Assembly: GCA_019422065.1 (NCBI GenBank)
Contig: JAHZEA010000026.1
Location: 1-19,749, forward strand
Source: Lachnospiraceae bacterium
GTDB taxonomy: Bacteria; Bacillota; Clostridia; Lachnospirales; Anaerotignaceae
DNA: 19,749 nucleotides
Direction: 5' to 3'
The first letter of the stretch is position 1, and every line of letters begins with the position of its first letter. Below, piece after piece: positions 6,311-13,946 of the stretch. The notes under the pieces were generated by a model. It saw only the letters and a program-made list of their open reading frames with translations. It was not told where the DNA came from and ran no database searches. A program made the translations under genes and the position numbers.

Positions 6311-6553
6311 TTATAACTCTTTAAAATCTCCATCTATAGGTCCGTTTGGGTCTGAGCTTCCGTCATCTTCAGGCATTACAAAAGCACATATAAAGTATAA
6401 AATAACTCCCGGCACAATGCTTGTAAAGAAAGTTACCGCTGCCCAAATAATACGAACAAGAGTAACATCAATGTTCAAGTAATTTGCTATGCCAAGGCAA
6501 ACTCCGCAAATTTTCTTTCCTTTTTCAGCCTTACAAAGTCTTTTGTTACCCAT
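6311..6553 (-). CDS. PspC-domain small membrane protein
   Basis: An 80-residue protein with one PspC domain. It starts KRLCKAEKGKKICGVCLGIANYLNID, where the K-I-x-GVC-GIA-Y motif is the family hallmark. One hydrophobic helix follows (about residues 33-60, including FFTSIVPGVILYFICAFVMPE), and the acidic tail is short. PspC proteins belong to the phage-shock envelope stress response in enterobacteria; in Firmicutes such small stand-alone copies have poorly known roles at the membrane. Its AAAGGAGAG site overlaps the radC stop codon, with 15 bases between the genes, so it is co-transcribed as the last gene of the DUF402-radC-pspC unit. No pspA or liaF-like partner is present in the window. Confidence 0.88.
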   Translation of the reverse strand: MGNKRLCKAEKGKKICGVCLGIANYLNIDVTLVRIIWAAVTFFTSIVPGVILYFICAFVMPEDDGSSDPNGPIDGDFKEL

Positions 6554-6568
6554 AAAACATCTCTCCTT

Positions 6569-7288
6569 TTAAATTGAGTTCTTAACAAGACCTTCATCCG
6601 CCATACTCAAATATTTGTCATCAGCAACAATAATATGGTCTGAAACATAAACATCTATCATGTTAAGCATTTTTATAATGCTAACTGTTGTTTCTATATC
6701 ACTAACAGAAGGCACAAGCCCGCCACCAGGATGATTATGTGCCAATATTACACTTCTTGCATTATACTTAACAGCAGCTTCTGCCACATTTCTTATGTAT
6801 ACATGAGTTTCGTTCACAGTTCCACGGCTTATAAGCGAAGAATTAATGAGTCTGCTTTGTGCATCCAAACAGATAACATAAAAACATTCTCTTTTCTCGT
6901 TTGCCAGAAGGTATACGGCATAGTTTCCAGCTATTTCGGAACTGTCTATTAATGTTCTCTTTTTATATCTTTGTGCTGAGTATCTTCTTAATATTTCTGA
7001 CATTATAGAAAAGAACATGGCTGTATTCTCATTAAGACCGCACCTAAACATTAAATCAGCCGGGTCTGCCTCTACAAGCATACAAAGATTATTGTCGTAC
7101 TCATTTAATATTTTATGAGCCAGCTCATTGGTATCTTTTCTTGGAAATGTGTTATATAACAGCATTTCTATCAATTCATGGTCAGCAAAATTAGCAGCCC
7201 CGCCGTTAAAAAATCTTTCTTTCATTCTTTTCCTGTGTCCAGTATGAACAGCAGGCACTTTATTAGATTCATTTTTATTCTCGGCCAT
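6569..7288 (-). CDS. radC: RadC-family JAB/MPN domain protein
   Basis: A 239-residue protein of the RadC (UPF0758/DUF2466) family. The N-terminal half carries the helix-hairpin-helix-like region (GHRKRMKERFFNGG, then FADHELIEMLLYN). The C-terminal JAMM metalloprotease-like fold has E134, the HNHP motif (184-187) and S194-x2-D197, so a zinc site is complete. The family was once linked to DNA repair, but that role has been disputed and the biochemical function is unsettled. The start overlaps the DUF402 gene by 14 bases and has an AAAGG site, so translation is coupled. The glycine-rich HNHPGGG differs from the commoner HNHPSGD but keeps the ligands. Confidence 0.92.
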   Translation of the reverse strand: MAENKNESNKVPAVHTGHRKRMKERFFNGGAANFADHELIEMLLYNTFPRKDTNELAHKILNEYDNNLCMLVEADPADLMFRCGLNENTAMFFSIMSEILRRYSAQRYKKRTLIDSSEIAGNYAVYLLANEKRECFYVICLDAQSRLINSSLISRGTVNETHVYIRNVAEAAVKYNARSVILAHNHPGGGLVPSVSDIETTVSIIKMLNMIDVYVSDHIIVADDKYLSMADEGLVKNSI

Positions 7289-7760
7289 CAGTTATACCTT
7301 TCTTTGGCAAAATACTTTCTATGCCATTGCTGTAAATAATTTTTAAAAGTCTATCAAGCTGTTTTAACGCTTTACATAACTGAGATGATGTAATGAGCCC
7401 TTTTTTGAACGCCTCTGCAAGCTCGTCCAAATCAACAACCTCTATTTTGCCGTTAGAATATACTTTAACATCAGCCAAAAGGTCGTTGAATATGTAAGTA
7501 TTATCTTTTTCGTTATAAATCGGCTCTATAATATCACAGTAATAATATACTGTTTTATTATCGGAATTAATCATCTCGCTTACTTTATAGCCTTCTTTAA
7601 GGTAATAAACCGAATTTCCTTTGGTAAAGTCTTTTCTCGGTTTTAAAGTATCCCATTTTGTAACTATAGTTTCACTGTCGGCAGAGATTATTTGGTCATC
7701 TTTTAAAAAAACAGTCTCGTTGGGAATATATCTTTTCCTATAAAGCTTAATATTATCCAT
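7275..7760 (-). CDS. DUF402-domain protein (FomD/Ntdp-like fold)
   Basis: A 161-residue protein that I assign to the DUF402 family from its pattern. A basic N-terminal strand (KLYRKRYIPNE) is followed by YYYCDIIEP and YIFNDLLADVKVY. Then comes a Glu/Asp-rich DLDELAEAFKKGLI segment, which matches the family's DL-LDV and D-DEL-EA motifs. Relatives include nucleoside tri/diphosphate phosphatases and the FomD hydrolase; the acidic residues bind divalent metal. Substrate is unknown. The ATG at 7760 is preferred over an in-frame GTG at 7772 because the GTG lies in the GTGAGGCG stretch that serves as ribosome binding site. First gene of a three-gene unit behind a perfect promoter. Confidence 0.78.
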   Translation of the reverse strand: MDNIKLYRKRYIPNETVFLKDDQIISADSETIVTKWDTLKPRKDFTKGNSVYYLKEGYKVSEMINSDNKTVYYYCDIIEPIYNEKDNTYIFNDLLADVKVYSNGKIEVVDLDELAEAFKKGLITSSQLCKALKQLDRLLKIIYSNGIESILPKKGITDGRE

Positions 7761-7795
7761 AACGCGCCTCACAAACTAAAAATTTATTTAAGTTG

Positions 7796-7824
7796 ATTAT
7801 AGATTTTATATCACGCTTTGTCAA
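7796..7824 (-). promoter_or_regulatory. Consensus sigma-A promoter of the DUF402-radC-pspC unit
   Basis: On the minus strand TTGACA (7819-7824) and TATAAT (7796-7801) are perfect, with a 17-base spacer. It lies in the 77-base gap after the VWA gene stop. No terminator is visible in that gap, so read-through from the VWA unit is possible. Confidence 0.85.
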
Positions 7825-7837
7825 CGAGACTTAATAT

Positions 7838-9034
7838 TTATTTTGAAACCATAAGCTTTTTAATAGCCTTATCCAACGACTGAACCGTAAGCGGATACAT
7901 ATCAAACTCAGCCTTAATTGCATCATATGTCTGGCGCCAGTATCCTGTTCTCCAGCCCAAATCTACAATAGGGTTAAGCCATACTAAATGCTTATATTTT
8001 TCTTTAAATCGCTTTAAATACTCAATACCCGGTGTTTCGTTTCTTGCGCCGTAGTTATAGTAACTGCTGCCAAAAAGCTCGCTAGGCTCCATAGAAGCGT
8101 CACCAACTATAATAACCTTGTAATCAGAAGAAATATTATTAAGCACCCATTCAGTCTCTACCCAGTTGCCATACATGCAGTATGGGTCTTTATAAAGCAT
8201 AGAATAAATACAGTTGTGGAAATAATAAACTTTTAAATCTTTAAAGTGACTGCTTTTCTGCACTGCTTGGAATAAAGCACTGCAAAGACCGCTGTAATAG
8301 TCCATAGAACCACCGCTGTCCATTAAAAGAAGTACCTTAACAGTATTTTTTCTTGGCCTGCCATAAACTACTTTAAGATTACCTGCATTGTTGCATGTTT
8401 CGTCAATTGTAGCATCAACATCAAGCTCTGTTTTAGGAGCGTCTATACGGCTTGAAAACTGTCTAAGTCTTCTAAAAGCCATTTGAAACTGCCTTAAATC
8501 AAGAACAGTATCGTTTCTGAAATCCCTAAACTGTCTTTCTCCGGCAACCTGCATAGCACTGTGTCTTCTTGATACACCGCCTACACGTATACCATTTGAC
8601 GCATTTCCGTTATTTCCAAAAACAGACATACCGCCTGTTCCCACCCAGTAGCTTCCGCCGTTATGCTCGCTGTCCTGCTCTTTAAGCCTTTCCAAAAGCA
8701 TTTTCTGTATTTCCTGAAGGCTTAAAGCAAGATTCTTTTCGTCCTGAGCCTTGTCGTAATTATTCTTCTTTTCTTTAGGGTTATTAAGCCAATCTATAAG
8801 CTCTTTAGGCAACTCTTCATAAGTTTGTATATCCTTAAAATATTCCAAGAACGCACCGTCAAACTTATCAAAATCACTTTCACTTTTTACAAGTATGCTT
8901 CTTGAAAGATAATAAAACCCTGTAAGGCTGTTGTGGGCCAAATCCTTATCAAGAGCTTCCATAAGAGTAAGCCACTCGTTAAGTGAAACATCAAGTCCTC
9001 TTGACCTTAAGAGGTAAAAAAACGATGTAAACAT
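7838..9034 (-). CDS. CoxE-like VWA-domain protein, partner of the MoxR ATPase
   Basis: A 398-residue cytoplasmic protein without signal peptide or membrane helix. The N-terminal part (1-85) is helical (SRGLDVSLNEWLTLMEALD, typical of COG3552/CoxE-like proteins). A Gly/Asn-rich linker at about 125-160 (SYWVGTGGMSVFGNNG) follows, and a C-terminal von Willebrand A domain starts at about residue 230. The MIDAS motif is D239-S-G-G-S243, so the usual middle Ser of DxSxS is Gly; I recall similar DxGGS forms in this subfamily. VWA proteins of this type work with MoxR AAA+ ATPases to remodel or mature protein complexes. The moxR-type gene ends 18 bases upstream, and the AAGGGGTG site lies between them. 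The client complex is unknown. Confidence 0.88.
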   Translation of the reverse strand: MFTSFFYLLRSRGLDVSLNEWLTLMEALDKDLAHNSLTGFYYLSRSILVKSESDFDKFDGAFLEYFKDIQTYEELPKELIDWLNNPKEKKNNYDKAQDEKNLALSLQEIQKMLLERLKEQDSEHNGGSYWVGTGGMSVFGNNGNASNGIRVGGVSRRHSAMQVAGERQFRDFRNDTVLDLRQFQMAFRRLRQFSSRIDAPKTELDVDATIDETCNNAGNLKVVYGRPRKNTVKVLLLMDSGGSMDYYSGLCSALFQAVQKSSHFKDLKVYYFHNCIYSMLYKDPYCMYGNWVETEWVLNNISSDYKVIIVGDASMEPSELFGSSYYNYGARNETPGIEYLKRFKEKYKHLVWLNPIVDLGWRTGYWRQTYDAIKAEFDMYPLTVQSLDKAIKKLMVSK

Positions 9035-9052
9035 TTAAACACCCCTTTTGCC

Positions 9053-9883
9053 TCAGGCACGAAACCTTCTGCGGCTTCTTTCGAGAGTATCAAGGTCTTC
9101 GTTCTTTTTAAGAAGAACACCTGCAAAAGGAATTTCTTCTTTTATTTTATCAGCCGGAATGCCGCCTATTTCAAGCGCCTGAATCCAGTCTATAACCTCT
9201 GATGTGCTTGGCTTTTTATTAATACTGCTTAAATCCCTAATCCAGTAGAATACTTCCATAACACTGTCAAGAAGTTTCTGGTCAAGGTTATCAAAGTGTA
9301 CCTTTATAATTTCTTCCATAAGCGGTTTATCTGGGAACTGTATATAGTGGAATATACATCTTCTTAAAAACGCGTCTGGAAGTTCTTTTTCAGCGTTAGA
9401 TGTAATAATAACTATAGGTCTTTTTTTAGCCTTAACTGTTTCTTTTGTTTCTGGAATATAAAACTCCATTTTGTCAAGCTCCCAAAGAAGGTCATTAGGG
9501 AACTCAAGGTCTGCCTTGTCAATTTCGTCTATAAGAAGTATTACCTGCTCATCTGATGAGAAAGCCTCTCCAAGCTTACCCATTTTAACGTATTTTTTAA
9601 TATCATCAACGCCGGCTGTGCCAAACTGGCTGTCATAAAGTCTTTGAACAACGTCATAAACGTAAAGTCCGTCCTGTGCCTTTGTTGTGGATTTAATATT
9701 CCATATAACAAGTTTTTTATCAAGAGCTTTTGATATAGCCTGAGCAAGCATTGTTTTTCCTGTTCCAGGCTCACCTTTAATAAGCAAAGGCTTTTCAAGT
9801 GCCATAGCTATATTAACTGCGTTCATAAGCTCATTTGATACTACATAGTCGTTACTTCCCTTAAATGTTTCTTTCTGATTCAT
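9053..9883 (-). CDS. MoxR-type AAA+ ATPase
   Basis: A 276-residue AAA+ protein of the MoxR clade. Walker A is GEPGTGKT at 37-44, Walker B is ILLIDEID at 115-122, sensor 1 is TSNAEKELPDAF at about 161-172, and the RRC that follows (R174/R175) holds the arginine finger. A small C-terminal lid domain follows and ends in a basic tail (RSRRRFRA). MoxR proteins hydrolyse ATP as chaperones for metal insertion or assembly, usually together with a VWA protein, and here the VWA gene follows directly. The GGAGG site is 12 bases before the ATG, slightly long. The GHL10 gene ends only 32 bases upstream with no terminator seen, so all three are probably one transcript. Confidence 0.9.
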   Translation of the reverse strand: MNQKETFKGSNDYVVSNELMNAVNIAMALEKPLLIKGEPGTGKTMLAQAISKALDKKLVIWNIKSTTKAQDGLYVYDVVQRLYDSQFGTAGVDDIKKYVKMGKLGEAFSSDEQVILLIDEIDKADLEFPNDLLWELDKMEFYIPETKETVKAKKRPIVIITSNAEKELPDAFLRRCIFHYIQFPDKPLMEEIIKVHFDNLDQKLLDSVMEVFYWIRDLSSINKKPSTSEVIDWIQALEIGGIPADKIKEEIPFAGVLLKKNEDLDTLERSRRRFRA

Positions 9884-9915
9884 TATTATGTTTATCCTCC
9901 GTTTAAAAATGTTCT

Positions 9916-11556
9916 TTATTCACTATAACCTGCTATTGAAAATATACCTATAGAGTTTAATTCCTCACTCCAAGCAACACCAAAATCAACAGCTTTGGCT
10001 ATATCTCTTAACTTATAGTAATTCATTCCGTCTATATTGTAGGCCTCGGCTTTAACCTCATTGCCGCCAATATAGACTTTAGCTGTAGATGTAACAGCTT
10101 CTTTTGCAGAGCCGTTTCCTTTTGTAAGCTCACCGCCGGCAACAGTATAAGGCTTACCCATATCTATTGTTATTACTTCTTTTTCACTGTCCCAAACAGT
10201 ATCGAACTGTTTTTCTGTGCCGCTTAAAGCGCAGGCAATATCTCTAAGCTTAAAGTAGTTATATCCGTCTATGTTGTATGACTCAAAAACTGTGTCTGTT
10301 CCGTCTACTTTAATATTTGAGCTTGTTGGAAGAGCCTGTTTTCTTTCTATAGCTACATTAGTATTCTGCTCTTTATCGCTTCCTGTATTCTGGTTTGTGC
10401 TGTCTGTATTTTGGTTTGTCTGTCCGTTTCCTAATGATGAATAATAATTTTTAACTGCATCTCCAACAGAATTAAAGTTATCAAGAAGCATACCTGCCCT
10501 AAAGAATATATTACCCTGTACGTTATTATAATTCTTATCTATTTCAAAATGGCTTGTTATCTCTTGGGCTATAACATCTTTGTATATACCCTCGCCTATG
10601 TAAAGTTTAACACCTGTACCCTGAACAGTATTATTCCACCACTTAACAAGCTTGCTGTAAGAAGCTGTTGCGTGAGAATCCTCCCAATAAATCTGAGGAA
10701 CTATGTAATCAATCCAACCGTTTTTTATCCATGTAACACTATCGCCAAAAACAGTGTAATATGATGATGAACCTTTTATCTGGTATCCGTCAACTTCGGC
10801 GTCTTTCCAAATGCCCATTGGACTTATGCCAAACTCAACATCCGGTGCATATGTATTAATTGTTTCTGAAACAGCTTTAACCATTTTATTTACATTTTCA
10901 CGTCTTTGGTTAGCCTCATTTCCGTCCTGTCCCTCTCCTTCTGAAAGCGGATAGCCTGACGGATAGAAATAATCATCAAAATGAATAGCGTCAACATCAT
11001 AGTTAGTAACTATCTCTTTAACTGTGTCGCATATTAAGTCAATAACTTCCTGACGAGATGGGTCAAAAGTAAGTGCGTCATTGTAATTAATAAGCCAATC
11101 CGGGTGAAGTCTTGCCGGATTATTTTCCGCAAGTGAATTAATATCAGTATTACCCTTCATAGTAACTCTGTAAGGGTTAAGCCATGCGTGAAGCTCCATT
11201 CCTCTTTTATGCGCTTCACTTACAGCAAATTCCAAAGGGTCGTATCCCGGGTTCTGTCCCTGAACGCCTGTTAAGTACTGTGACCATGGATTAATTGATG
11301 AGTTGTAAAGCGCATCTCCGCATGGGCGAACCTGAAAAATAATTGTGTTTATACCCATATTTTTAAACTCATCAAACATATCTGTAAGCTCTTTTTTCTG
11401 CGCTTCTGCACTTAAACCTTTTGATGAAGGAAAGTCAAGGTTTGTAACTGTAGAAACCCAAACTCCTCTCATATCAGTACTTGACGCAAAAGACACCGAT
11501 GGCAGAAAACTTAATATAAGTATTACGCTTATTAATAAAGCGGTTATTCTTTTCAT
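9916..11556 (-). CDS. Secreted GHL10-family glycosidase-like protein with two stalk-type (Cu amine oxidase N-terminal-like) domains
   Basis: A 546-residue exported protein. The signal peptide (MKRITALLISVILILSFLP...) probably ends near residue 25. The GHL10 (DUF187, YddW-like) TIM-barrel domain covers about 27-375, with STDMRGVWVSTV, INTIIFQVRPCGDALY, LHAWLNPYR, and the active-site-like IHFDDYFYP near 192-199. A Thr/Asn/Gln-rich linker follows. Two repeats of the Cu-amine-oxidase N-terminal-like fold fill the end (from about 409), each with a YNIDG-x-NY-x-KLRDIA motif. Relatives are thought to act on cell-envelope glycans, but the substrate is not established. The start at 11556 follows an AGGAGG site 10 bases away; an in-frame TTG at 11580 lies upstream of that site. 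First gene of the unit with the MoxR and VWA genes. Confidence 0.9.
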   Translation of the reverse strand: MKRITALLISVILILSFLPSVSFASSTDMRGVWVSTVTNLDFPSSKGLSAEAQKKELTDMFDEFKNMGINTIIFQVRPCGDALYNSSINPWSQYLTGVQGQNPGYDPLEFAVSEAHKRGMELHAWLNPYRVTMKGNTDINSLAENNPARLHPDWLINYNDALTFDPSRQEVIDLICDTVKEIVTNYDVDAIHFDDYFYPSGYPLSEGEGQDGNEANQRRENVNKMVKAVSETINTYAPDVEFGISPMGIWKDAEVDGYQIKGSSSYYTVFGDSVTWIKNGWIDYIVPQIYWEDSHATASYSKLVKWWNNTVQGTGVKLYIGEGIYKDVIAQEITSHFEIDKNYNNVQGNIFFRAGMLLDNFNSVGDAVKNYYSSLGNGQTNQNTDSTNQNTGSDKEQNTNVAIERKQALPTSSNIKVDGTDTVFESYNIDGYNYFKLRDIACALSGTEKQFDTVWDSEKEVITIDMGKPYTVAGGELTKGNGSAKEAVTSTAKVYIGGNEVKAEAYNIDGMNYYKLRDIAKAVDFGVAWSEELNSIGIFSIAGYSE

Positions 11557-11624
11557 TTTTTCATTACCTCCTAATACCAAACCACAAAAAATTTATTTAG
11601 CACGCAAACAAATACAATACTGCT

Positions 11625-11653
11625 ATTATATGAAAAAATTGAGATTATTTCAA
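11625..11653 (-). promoter_or_regulatory. Sigma-A promoter of the GHL10-MoxR-VWA unit
   Basis: On the minus strand TTGAAA (11648-11653) and TATAAT (11625-11630) are spaced by 17 bases. The -10 is perfect and the -35 matches five of six. The leader is about 60 bases. Confidence 0.72.
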
Positions 11654-11766
11654 CCAATGAATTTGATTTTTACAATAATGTAATATTAATATTTCTTTAA
11701 GCTCATATTTTTTTAACAGCCAAATTAATCTCAAACCCGCTTAAAATGAAGCTTTTTTGATTGTTA

Positions 11767-11794
11767 TTGACTTTAAAGTCTAATACTATATAAT
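11767..11794 (+). promoter_or_regulatory. Sigma-A promoter of the four-helix membrane protein gene
   Basis: TTGACT (11767-11772) and TATAAT (11789-11794) are spaced by 16 bases. A perfect 12-base palindrome, GACTTTAAAGTC (11769-11780), overlaps the -35 and the spacer, which suggests repression at this site. Confidence 0.7.
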
Positions 11795-11834
11795 ATTTTT
11801 ATGGAAAAAATTTATATATAAGCGGAGGTAAGTT

Positions 11835-12269
11835 ATGTTTAAGTACATACATGTTTTTGGACCAATATTTATTTTATGGGTTATAGGTTTTTTAATAGAG
11901 ATTGCCTGCTACAAATTTTTAACCACCGGCAAAGATGTTAATTTAAAAGACAATGAAGAAGAACTGACAGATACTGATTTAAAAGATGCCATATCTGTTT
12001 TTAAGCATTTTAAAATATCTTTTATTGTTTATGCTATTTCCATAATTGCAAGCATGATAATACCTGTTACGGAACTTAGGTGGCTGTTTTTCTTTGTCTG
12101 TGCTATGGTAATGTGTCCTGTTGTGTATGATGTATTGTACTCTACATTAAAAAACGCTTTTAAGTCTAAAGAGCGCTTTCTTATTGCTCTGCCTTCTTTG
12201 TATAACATATTAATAATAGCTGTCACTTTATTTTGCCATTATTTTGCTTACATGCATAAAGTATTTTAA
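11835..12269 (+). CDS. Unrecognised four-helix membrane protein
   Basis: A 144-residue hydrophobic protein that I cannot place in a family. Four membrane segments are visible at about residues 7-27, 57-79, 83-106 and 118-140. A charged loop with an acidic patch (DNEEELTDTDLKD) lies between helices 1 and 2, and a basic loop (KNAFKSKER) between helices 3 and 4. There is no signal peptide cleavage motif. The start has a GCGGAGG site, and the gene is well formed with promoter and terminator, so it is very likely expressed as a single-gene unit. It is divergent from the GHL10 gene and convergent with spoIVA. Function unknown. Confidence 0.75.
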   Translation: MFKYIHVFGPIFILWVIGFLIEIACYKFLTTGKDVNLKDNEEELTDTDLKDAISVFKHFKISFIVYAISIIASMIIPVTELRWLFFFVCAMVMCPVVYDVLYSTLKNAFKSKERFLIALPSLYNILIIAVTLFCHYFAYMHKVF

Positions 12270-12273
12270 AAGC

Positions 12274-12312
12274 AAAAAGCCTTTCCGAATTAATACGGAT
12301 AAGGCTTTTTTT
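12274..12312. terminator. Bidirectional terminator between the membrane-protein gene and spoIVA
   Basis: AAAAAGCCTT-TCCG (12274-12287) pairs with CGGATAAGGCTTTTT (from 12296), with one bulged base. Seven T residues follow on the plus strand and a TTTTTGCTTTT run on the minus strand. It sits 5 bases past the plus-strand stop and about 47 bases past the spoIVA stop, so it can serve both genes. Confidence 0.85.
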
Positions 12313-12358
12313 ATTATAAATATTAATTCAAAAACATTATGGCAATGCCAAATTCATT

Positions 12359-13837
12359 TTAAAGAAGTATGCAAATCAAACCGCCGTTTCCTTCGTTTAT
12401 TATCTTTTCCATTGTTTCCTGAAGCTTATTCTGTGCATCTTGAGGCATAGCGTAAAGCTTGCCGTTTATACCTTCAGTTAAAAGTGAGTCAAGAGTGCGG
12501 CCGAATATATTTAACTGCCATACTTCTTCAGGGTCGTGCTTCATGTTTTCTTTTAATTTATTTATATATTCTTTAGTCTGGTCTTCACTGCCTATAACCG
12601 GACTTACCTCTGAGTCAATATCGGCACGAATTAAATGAATACTGCTTCCTTTCGCCTTAAGCTTAACACCGTACTGCGAGCCTTGTTTATAAATCTGCGG
12701 TTCCATAAGCTTAATATCTTCTTTCTGCGGAAATACAATGCCATAACCTTTATTTAATGCCGCATTAAGAGCAGACTCTATTTTGCCGTAGTTTTTCTTC
12801 ATTTCAGAAAGGTCTTTTAATATAGATATAAGCTCATAATCGTCTTTAATATCGCTTCCGGCTGTTTCGCTTAAAACATTATAGAAAAGGCCGTCGTTAA
12901 GGGTTATATCAATATCGGCACTTCCTGTTCCCATATCTATGCCTCTTATGTACGCATTTCTTATATACTGGCTGTTTTCAAGCTCTTTTGTATCCGGCGC
13001 TATATCTTTTATTTTATCTGTATTTTCCATAAAGTTTTTAATTGCAGAAACCACATCTTTTTTAATTTCATGCTCAAAGCTGAGTGTATCCAGCCATTTA
13101 GGAAAATCAAGGCGTACTTCTTTAATAGGGAACTCCATAAGTATTTTTTCTATTATAGATGTAATATCATCCTGTTTAAGCTGAGCGCAGTTTACACTCA
13201 AAACCGAAACCCCATGCTCATCTTCAATATTTTTTCTCAGCTCCTCTGTTTCCTGAGAATACGGATGTACTGAGTTTAAAAGTACAATAAATGGTTTGCC
13301 TAATTCATTAAGTTCATTAATTACTCTGTTTTCCGCATTTACATAGTTTTCTCTTTCTATATCGGTAATGCTTCCGTCAGTAGTTACAACTATGCCTATT
13401 GTAGAATGGTCTTTAATTACTTTTTGAGTACCTGTTTCGGCGGCTTTTTCAAAAGGCATAGGCGTTGAGCTCCAAGGTGTATTTACCATTCTAGGCTCAT
13501 CACCGCTCATATGGCCTTCTGCACCTGGTATAACATAACCTACGCAGTCTATAAGCCGTACATTAAGATTTAAATTATCGCCTAAATTAATTTTAACAGG
13601 CTCGTTTGGTATAAACTTAGGTTCAGTTGTCATTATAGTTTTTCCTGAAGCGCTTTGCGGAAGCTCGTCTTTTGCCCTCTCTCTTGTATACTCGTCTTGA
13701 ATATTCGGCAGAACAAGGGAGTCCATAAATCTTTTGATAAATGTTGACTTTCCTGTTCTTACTGCCCCTATTACACCTATGTAAATATTACTGTCCGTCC
13801 TTTTAGCTATGTCGTCATATATGTCATACACACTCAC
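12359..13837 (-). CDS. spoIVA: Stage IV sporulation protein A (coat morphogenetic ATPase), GTG start
   Basis: A 492-residue cytoskeleton-like ATPase that polymerises on the mother-cell face of the forespore and anchors the spore coat. The TRAFAC-type Walker A is GAVRTGKS (residues 24-31), followed by KTIMTTEPKF and the VRLIDCVGY motif. The long C-terminal part ends in RIINEG-like IINEGNGGLICILL, matching the conserved membrane-targeting tail of the family. The GTG at 13837 is chosen because a GAGGAGG site lies 7 bases before it. The resulting length and N-terminus (VSVYDIYDDIAKRT) align without gaps to the 492-residue B. subtilis protein. A further in-frame extension to 13870 would read through that site. 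Transcribed alone, expected in the mother cell under sigma-E. Confidence 0.96.
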   Translation of the reverse strand: MSVYDIYDDIAKRTDSNIYIGVIGAVRTGKSTFIKRFMDSLVLPNIQDEYTRERAKDELPQSASGKTIMTTEPKFIPNEPVKINLGDNLNLNVRLIDCVGYVIPGAEGHMSGDEPRMVNTPWSSTPMPFEKAAETGTQKVIKDHSTIGIVVTTDGSITDIERENYVNAENRVINELNELGKPFIVLLNSVHPYSQETEELRKNIEDEHGVSVLSVNCAQLKQDDITSIIEKILMEFPIKEVRLDFPKWLDTLSFEHEIKKDVVSAIKNFMENTDKIKDIAPDTKELENSQYIRNAYIRGIDMGTGSADIDITLNDGLFYNVLSETAGSDIKDDYELISILKDLSEMKKNYGKIESALNAALNKGYGIVFPQKEDIKLMEPQIYKQGSQYGVKLKAKGSSIHLIRADIDSEVSPVIGSEDQTKEYINKLKENMKHDPEEVWQLNIFGRTLDSLLTEGINGKLYAMPQDAQNKLQETMEKIINEGNGGLICILL

Positions 13838-13857
13838 ATAAATACCTCCTCTGTAGC

Positions 13858-13887
13858 TTTGTATATACATGCTAATGAAGTATATGT
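13858..13887 (-). promoter_or_regulatory. Possible sigma-E promoter of spoIVA
   Basis: On the minus strand ACATATA (13881-13887) and TATACAAA (13858-13865) are separated by 15 bases. This resembles the sigma-E pattern KMATATT-N14/15-CATACAHT with about two mismatches in each element. The leader would be very short, with the ribosome binding site almost at the 5' end, so the call is tentative. Confidence 0.35.
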
Positions 13888-13910
13888 CTGTATTTCATAT
13901 TTTAGACATA

Positions 13911-13936
13911 AAAAACGGCGGTAAATTCCGCCGTTT
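13911..13936 (-). terminator. Terminator of the recD2-to-MBL operon
   Basis: On the minus strand AAACGGCGG pairs perfectly with CCGCCGTTT (plus-strand arms 13913-13921 and 13928-13936) around a 6-base loop, followed by a run of T residues. It lies 10 bases past the MBL gene stop and upstream of the spoIVA promoter. Confidence 0.88.
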
Positions 13937-13946
13937 CAAAATTTTA

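Noticed and set aside
9541..9798. Minus-strand reading frame inside the MoxR gene
   Set aside because: It is fully contained in the MoxR coding region in another frame, has no own ribosome binding site, and its translation shows no family features.
12313..12358. Separate terminator for spoIVA
   Set aside because: The only possible stem, around TGGC-ATT-GCCA, has four pairs and a 3-base loop. The bidirectional hairpin at 12274-12312 is a much better candidate.
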